A stretch of 64,000 nucleotides of DNA from Hymenobacter fodinae. GTDB lineage: Bacteria; Bacteroidota; Bacteroidia; Cytophagales; Hymenobacteraceae. The translations under genes were made by a program, and so were the position numbers. The stretch spans positions 186,001 to 250,000 of the forward strand of contig NZ_SRLA01000001.1 in the NCBI RefSeq assembly GCF_004745825.1, read 5' to 3'. Shown here piece after piece: positions 58,987 to 64,000 of this stretch; the stretch's first letter is position 1; every line of letters starts with the position of its first letter. The notes below the pieces were generated by a model, which was not told where the DNA came from, did no database searches, and worked only from the letters and a program-made list of their open reading frames with translations.

Positions 58987-59841
58987 TTATTCCGTCCAAC
59001 GGCCAAACGTACCGGCTTGGTAGTCGCGGTAGGCCTCTTGAATTTGCTGCTCGGTGTTCATCACGAAGGGGCCGTAGGCTACAATGGGCTCCTCAAACGG
59101 CTTGGCGTGGCCTAGCAGCAGCACAGCATCGGACGTGGCCTCAATGCGCAACTCGTCGCCGTCGTAGTTGAACTCTACCAGCTGGCGGGCTTCGGTTTCC
59201 TGCCCGTTCACGCGCAGGCGTCCCCGCACGGTGTAAAAGAAAATGGTGCGCTCCGCCGGAATGGCAAGGCTCAGGGTGCCGCCTTCCTTGAAGTGGATAG
59301 TAGCCAGCTGAATGTCGGCCAGGGGCTGCACTGCCCCAGCCGTGCCCGCCCAGTTGCCGGATACGGCCTGAATGGTCACGCGGTCATTGTCGAGCGTCAC
59401 CGTCGGAATTTCGGGCTCCTGTAGGCCTATGTAGCGCGGCTCTACCATTTTGTCCTTGGCCGGTAGGTTCACCCAGAGCTGTAGAATCTCGAGCGGGCCA
59501 CCCTGGCGCTTAAACTCGGGTGAGGAAATTTCGGCGTGAATCAGGCCGCGGCCCGCCGTCATCCACTGAATACCGCCCGGCCCGATAATGCTCTGGTGCC
59601 CGCCGGTATCCTGGTGCATGATGTCGCCATCCAGAATAAACGTCACCGTCTCAAAGCCACGGTGAGGGTGTGGGCCGAAGGGTAGGCCGCGGTTGTTGGT
59701 GGGGTACACCTGCGGGCCGTGGTGGTTGAGGAACAGAAACGGATCGAGGTGTTCTACCGACTGCGTTGGCAAGGCGCGATAGGTAACGAGGTCGGCGATG
59801 GGGGCACTAACGGCCCGGTGCTGGCGCTTGATGGTACGCAT
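58987..59841 (-). CDS. Pirin family protein
   Basis: A 284-residue bicupin. The pirin metal motif HPHRGFETVTFILDGDIMHQ near residue 60 supplies two His ligands, and GLIHAEI near residue 105 the third His and Glu. The rest is the second cupin and an EEPIVAYGPFVMNTEQQIQE end. Some pirins are quercetin dioxygenases, others redox or transcription co-factors. The substrate is unknown. It is probably separately transcribed. Its start ATG at 59841 gives MRTIKRQHRAVSAPIADLVT, typical for the family. Confidence 0.94.
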   Translation of the reverse strand: MRTIKRQHRAVSAPIADLVTYRALPTQSVEHLDPFLFLNHHGPQVYPTNNRGLPFGPHPHRGFETVTFILDGDIMHQDTGGHQSIIGPGGIQWMTAGRGLIHAEISSPEFKRQGGPLEILQLWVNLPAKDKMVEPRYIGLQEPEIPTVTLDNDRVTIQAVSGNWAGTAGAVQPLADIQLATIHFKEGGTLSLAIPAERTIFFYTVRGRLRVNGQETEARQLVEFNYDGDELRIEATSDAVLLLGHAKPFEEPIVAYGPFVMNTEQQIQEAYRDYQAGTFGRWTE

Positions 59842-61297
<1,456 letters not shown>

Positions 61298-61325
61298 TGG
61301 CCTAGGGGTATCGTCCTGATTATTG

Positions 61326-61363
61326 AAAAGCAGTTTCCTCATTTTGAGGAAGCTGCTTTTTTT
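61326..61363 (+). terminator. Terminator of the Old Yellow Enzyme gene
   Basis: AAAGCAGTTTCCTC pairs with GAGGAAGCTGCTTT (one mismatch) around ATTTT, followed by a T-run. Confidence 0.9.
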
Positions 61364-61456
61364 GTGGCTAGGCCACCCGCCATCTTGTGCCGCGCAACCC
61401 TCGCGCCTGCGCGCGCGACCTTTTACTTACTCTAATCCGCGCCTTCATTCTACTTC

Positions 61457-63565
61457 ATGAAAAGAACCCATACTCGGCAACGAGCAGCTGCGGCTGCTTT
61501 CGCTCTGACCCTGGCCGGCTGCGCCACCAGCCAACCTGCCACTACTACCGCTACCTCCAGCACGAGCACCACGCCAGCGCCAGCCGTAGCCTCCGTGCCC
61601 GGCCGCAGCATTGTGCTAGCTGATATCGACCGCTCGGTGTCGCCCTGCGAGGATTTCTACCGCTTCTCGGGCGGCAACTGGCTGAAGAACAACCCCATTC
61701 CGGCGTATGCCACGCGCTGGGGTCCGCGCAACCTGCTCGGCGACCGTACCCAAGCCACCCTGCGCCAAATCCTGGAAGAAGCCGCGGCTAACACCAATGC
61801 CCCCAAAGGCTCGAACCTGCAAAAGGTGGGCGACTTCTACGCTTCCGGCATGGACTCCGTAGGCCTGGAGAAAGCGGGCCTGAAGTATCTGCAGCCCGAG
61901 CTAAACCGCATTGCGGCCGTAAAAGACCTCAAATCCTTGCAGGCAGAAATAGCCCGCCAGCAAACGTTAGGCACGGGTGCGTTCTTCCGGGCCGGGGTGG
62001 GGCCTGACCGCAAGCAGAGCACGGTGTACGCCGTAAATATGAGCCAGGGTGGCCTGGGCATGCCCGACCGGGACTATTACCTCAAGGACGATGCCCGCTC
62101 CAAGGCCGTGCGCAACGCCTACGTGGCCTACATGACGAACACGTTCAAGCTCATGGGCGACTCGGAGGCCACGGCAGCCAAAAAGGCTGCGGCGGTGCTG
62201 CGTCTCGAAACTCGCCTGGCGCAAGCGTCAAAAGACCGTGTGGCCCTGCGCGACCCCAATGCCAGCTACAACAAGATGACGGTGGCGGAGGCCAACAAGC
62301 AATTCCCCAACCTTGGCCTGCCTACGTTGCTGGCGCAGAACGGGCTAGGGGCGGCTAAGGAGGTAATTGTAGGCCAGCCCGCCTTCTTTACGGAAGTGAG
62401 CAACGTGCTGAAGCAGGAGCCTTTGGGTGATATCAAGACCTATCTGGCGTGGCAGCTGGTGTCGTCGGTGCCCTCGGCGCTGCCTAAGGCCTACTCCGAC
62501 GAGGCCTTCCGGTTTGCGCAGGTAACCAGCGGGGCCAAGCAGCAGCCGGTACGCTGGAAGCGCATGCAGGCCGCTACCGATGCTACTCTGGGTGAGGCGT
62601 TTGGGCAGCTGTACGTAGACAAGGCCTTCTCGCCCGAAGCCAAGGCCAAAGCCCTGCAGATGGTGGCGAATATTAAGGAGTCGATGGCCGAGCACATCCA
62701 GACCAACACTTGGATGAGCGATGCCACCAAACAGGAGGCTCTAAAGAAGCTGAACGCCCTGCGTGTTAAAATCGGCTACCCCGATAAATGGAAAGACTAC
62801 TCGGCCCTGAACATTTCGCGCGAGTCGTACCTAAAGAACGTGCTGGCCGCCCGCCAGTGGAACTACCAGCAGAACGTGAAGAAGTTCGGTGGGCCCATTG
62901 ACCGCAACGAGTGGGGGATGACCCCGCCCACCATCAACGCCTACTACAACCCGCCCATGAACGAAATCGTGTTCCCGGCGGGGTACCTGCAGCCGCCGTT
63001 TTTCGACCCGGAGGCCGACGACGCGGTAAACTACGGCGCCATTGGGGGCGTGATGGGCCACGAAATGACCCACGGCTTCGACGACCAGGGCCGGCAGTAC
63101 GACTCCGAAGGCAACCTGCGCGACTGGTGGACCAAGGAAGACGGTGAGCAGTTTACTCAGCGTGCCGGCGTGGTAGGCAAGCAGTATTCCGCTTTCTCGC
63201 CCTTGGATTCGGTGTACGTGAATGGCAAGCTGACTATGGGCGAAAACCTCGCCGACTTCGCGGGCCTCACCATTGTATATGGTGCCCTGCAAAAGCAGCT
63301 GCAGAAGCAGTACGGCAACGGTCCGCGCCCCGTCATTGATGGCTTTACGCCCGAGCAGCGCTTCTTCCTGAGCTGGGCCCAGTTGCGGCGCTCCAACATC
63401 CGCCCCGAGGCCCTGCGCCAGCAGATCCTGACGGACCCCCATTCCCCCGACCAGTACCGCACCATTGGGCCGCTGATGAACATGCCGCAGTTCTACCAGG
63501 CATTTGGGTGCCAGCCGGGCCAGAAGATGGTGCGACCCGATGCTGAGCGCGCTGTCATTTGGTAA
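61457..63565 (+). CDS. pepO: M13 family zinc metallopeptidase lipoprotein
   Basis: A 702-residue neprilysin-like peptidase. A lipobox Cys lies near residue 22 (ALTLAGC), then a Thr/Ser linker. The M13 start SVSPCEDFYRFSGGNWLKNN is typical. Zinc site HEMTH is at about residues 535-539 (GVMGHEMTHGFDDQG), and the third ligand lies in ENLADFAGL at about residues 596-600. The substrate-binding NAYYNPPMNEIVFPAGYLQ precedes the zinc helix. These enzymes cut short peptides. It is outer-membrane anchored, and the gene is followed by a second, incomplete M13 gene. Confidence 0.96.
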   Translation: MKRTHTRQRAAAAAFALTLAGCATSQPATTTATSSTSTTPAPAVASVPGRSIVLADIDRSVSPCEDFYRFSGGNWLKNNPIPAYATRWGPRNLLGDRTQATLRQILEEAAANTNAPKGSNLQKVGDFYASGMDSVGLEKAGLKYLQPELNRIAAVKDLKSLQAEIARQQTLGTGAFFRAGVGPDRKQSTVYAVNMSQGGLGMPDRDYYLKDDARSKAVRNAYVAYMTNTFKLMGDSEATAAKKAAAVLRLETRLAQASKDRVALRDPNASYNKMTVAEANKQFPNLGLPTLLAQNGLGAAKEVIVGQPAFFTEVSNVLKQEPLGDIKTYLAWQLVSSVPSALPKAYSDEAFRFAQVTSGAKQQPVRWKRMQAATDATLGEAFGQLYVDKAFSPEAKAKALQMVANIKESMAEHIQTNTWMSDATKQEALKKLNALRVKIGYPDKWKDYSALNISRESYLKNVLAARQWNYQQNVKKFGGPIDRNEWGMTPPTINAYYNPPMNEIVFPAGYLQPPFFDPEADDAVNYGAIGGVMGHEMTHGFDDQGRQYDSEGNLRDWWTKEDGEQFTQRAGVVGKQYSAFSPLDSVYVNGKLTMGENLADFAGLTIVYGALQKQLQKQYGNGPRPVIDGFTPEQRFFLSWAQLRRSNIRPEALRQQILTDPHSPDQYRTIGPLMNMPQFYQAFGCQPGQKMVRPDAERAVIW

Positions 63566-63573
63566 GCCACTCA

Positions 63574-63613
63574 GGGCAGATAAATTGAAATATTATCAAT
63601 TTATCTGCCCTTT
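63574..63613 (+). terminator. Terminator of the first M13 peptidase gene
   Basis: GGGCAGATAAATTGA pairs perfectly with TCAATTTATCTGCCC around AATATTA, followed by TTT. Confidence 0.85.
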
Positions 63614-63685
63614 AACCTGCTTGTTATTAATGCGAGGTGATATTCTTGTATATTACTTCACTTTTTCCATAGTCTACCCTCACAC

Positions 63686-64000
63686 ATGTTCTCAAAGAGC
63701 TACCTATTGCTGACGCTGGGTACCGCTGCTGGCCTAGCCCTCACGGGCTGCGCCTCTAGCACGCCGGCTGCCACCACCACGTCGACTACTACCACTTCTA
63801 CTGCCACTGCTGCTACCACTGAAACGGCTCCAAAAGGCCCGGTAATGCCCGGGGTGGGTCTCGATCTGTCGGCCCGTGACCTGTCGGTTTCGCCCTGCGA
63901 AGATTTCTTCCAGTATGCCAGCGGCACCTGGATCAAAAACACGCCCATCCCGGCCGCCGAATCGTCGTGGGGTTCCTGGAACACCCTCATCGACCAGAAT
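63686..64000 (+). CDS. M13 family metallopeptidase lipoprotein, second copy, truncated by window end
   Basis: The first 105 codons of a tandem paralog. MFSKSYLLLTLGTAAGLALT leads to a lipobox Cys near residue 22, then a Thr/Ser-rich linker like that of the previous gene. The M13 beginning DLSVSPCEDFFQYASGTWIK is intact and continues to the window edge. The catalytic domain lies outside. Its separation from the first copy by a terminator suggests its own promoter. Confidence 0.92.
   Translation, partial: MFSKSYLLLTLGTAAGLALTGCASSTPAATTTSTTTTSTATAATTETAPKGPVMPGVGLDLSARDLSVSPCEDFFQYASGTWIKNTPIPAAESSWGSWNTLIDQN

Overview
The window reads as chromosomal DNA of a GC-rich Bacteroidota bacterium, most likely Hymenobacter or a close relative (Hymenobacteraceae, Cytophagales). 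The main reasons are a PorP/SprF protein next to a GldJ-type gliding lipoprotein, two giant proteins with C-terminal type IX secretion (T9SS) sorting domains, a SusB-like GH97 alpha-glucosidase, many small lipoproteins and DUF families typical of this phylum (DUF4783, DUF4382, YcxB-like, VF530), and upstream elements matching the Bacteroidota -7 promoter box TAnnTTTG. There is no rRNA, recognisable tRNA, CRISPR array, intact insertion sequence or prophage. It looks like ordinary chromosome with many short operons and many intergenic hairpins.

Layout. 0-6.5 kb: small acidic protein, fumarase, DHH phosphoesterase, GNAT acetyltransferase, diacylglycerol kinase family protein, lipoprotein, DinB and thioredoxin-like proteins. 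6.6-14.5 kb: two tandem 1.15-kilo-residue T9SS cargo proteins, each preceded by an AT-rich island. 14.5-21.3 kb: DUF4382 lipoprotein, a large AsmA-like protein, then porP and gldJ. 21.4-27 kb: comF, AhpD-like protein, exonuclease III, FAD oxidoreductase, MORN-type and haem-domain proteins. 27-32 kb: thrA-thrB-thrC on the minus strand, preceded by a short threonine-rich leader peptide and mutually exclusive hairpins. 32-44.5 kb: prfA, beta-helix lipoprotein, YjbQ, gpmI, nadC, methyltransferase, ZIP transporter and several hypotheticals. 44.5-53.7 kb: GH97, OmpA with TSP3 repeats, the CbpA/CbpM chaperone pair, GH25 with RlpA, VF530 and Hsp20. 54-64 kb: degenerate alpha/beta-hydrolase, PPK2, GNAT, acyl carrier protein with a short membrane-fusion-like protein and an Rrf2 regulator, pirin, Old Yellow Enzyme, and two tandem M13 peptidases, the second cut by the window end.

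The most notable signals are regulatory. (1) A 16-residue leader peptide with seven threonines upstream of thrA overlaps a textbook set of pause, antiterminator and terminator hairpins. (2) Two 17-bp palindromes of form GTAAC-N7-GTTAC lie in front of the Rrf2 gene and in front of the adaptor/ACP pair, suggesting a local Rrf2 regulon. (3) A CTAGGCC/GGCCTAG word is hugely over-represented and often supplies the stop codon. (4) TAnnTTTGC promoter boxes lie only 4-5 nt before the gpmI and nadC start codons, suggesting leaderless transcripts. (5) Several families of long inverted repeats are scattered between genes, one of them inside the thr operon.
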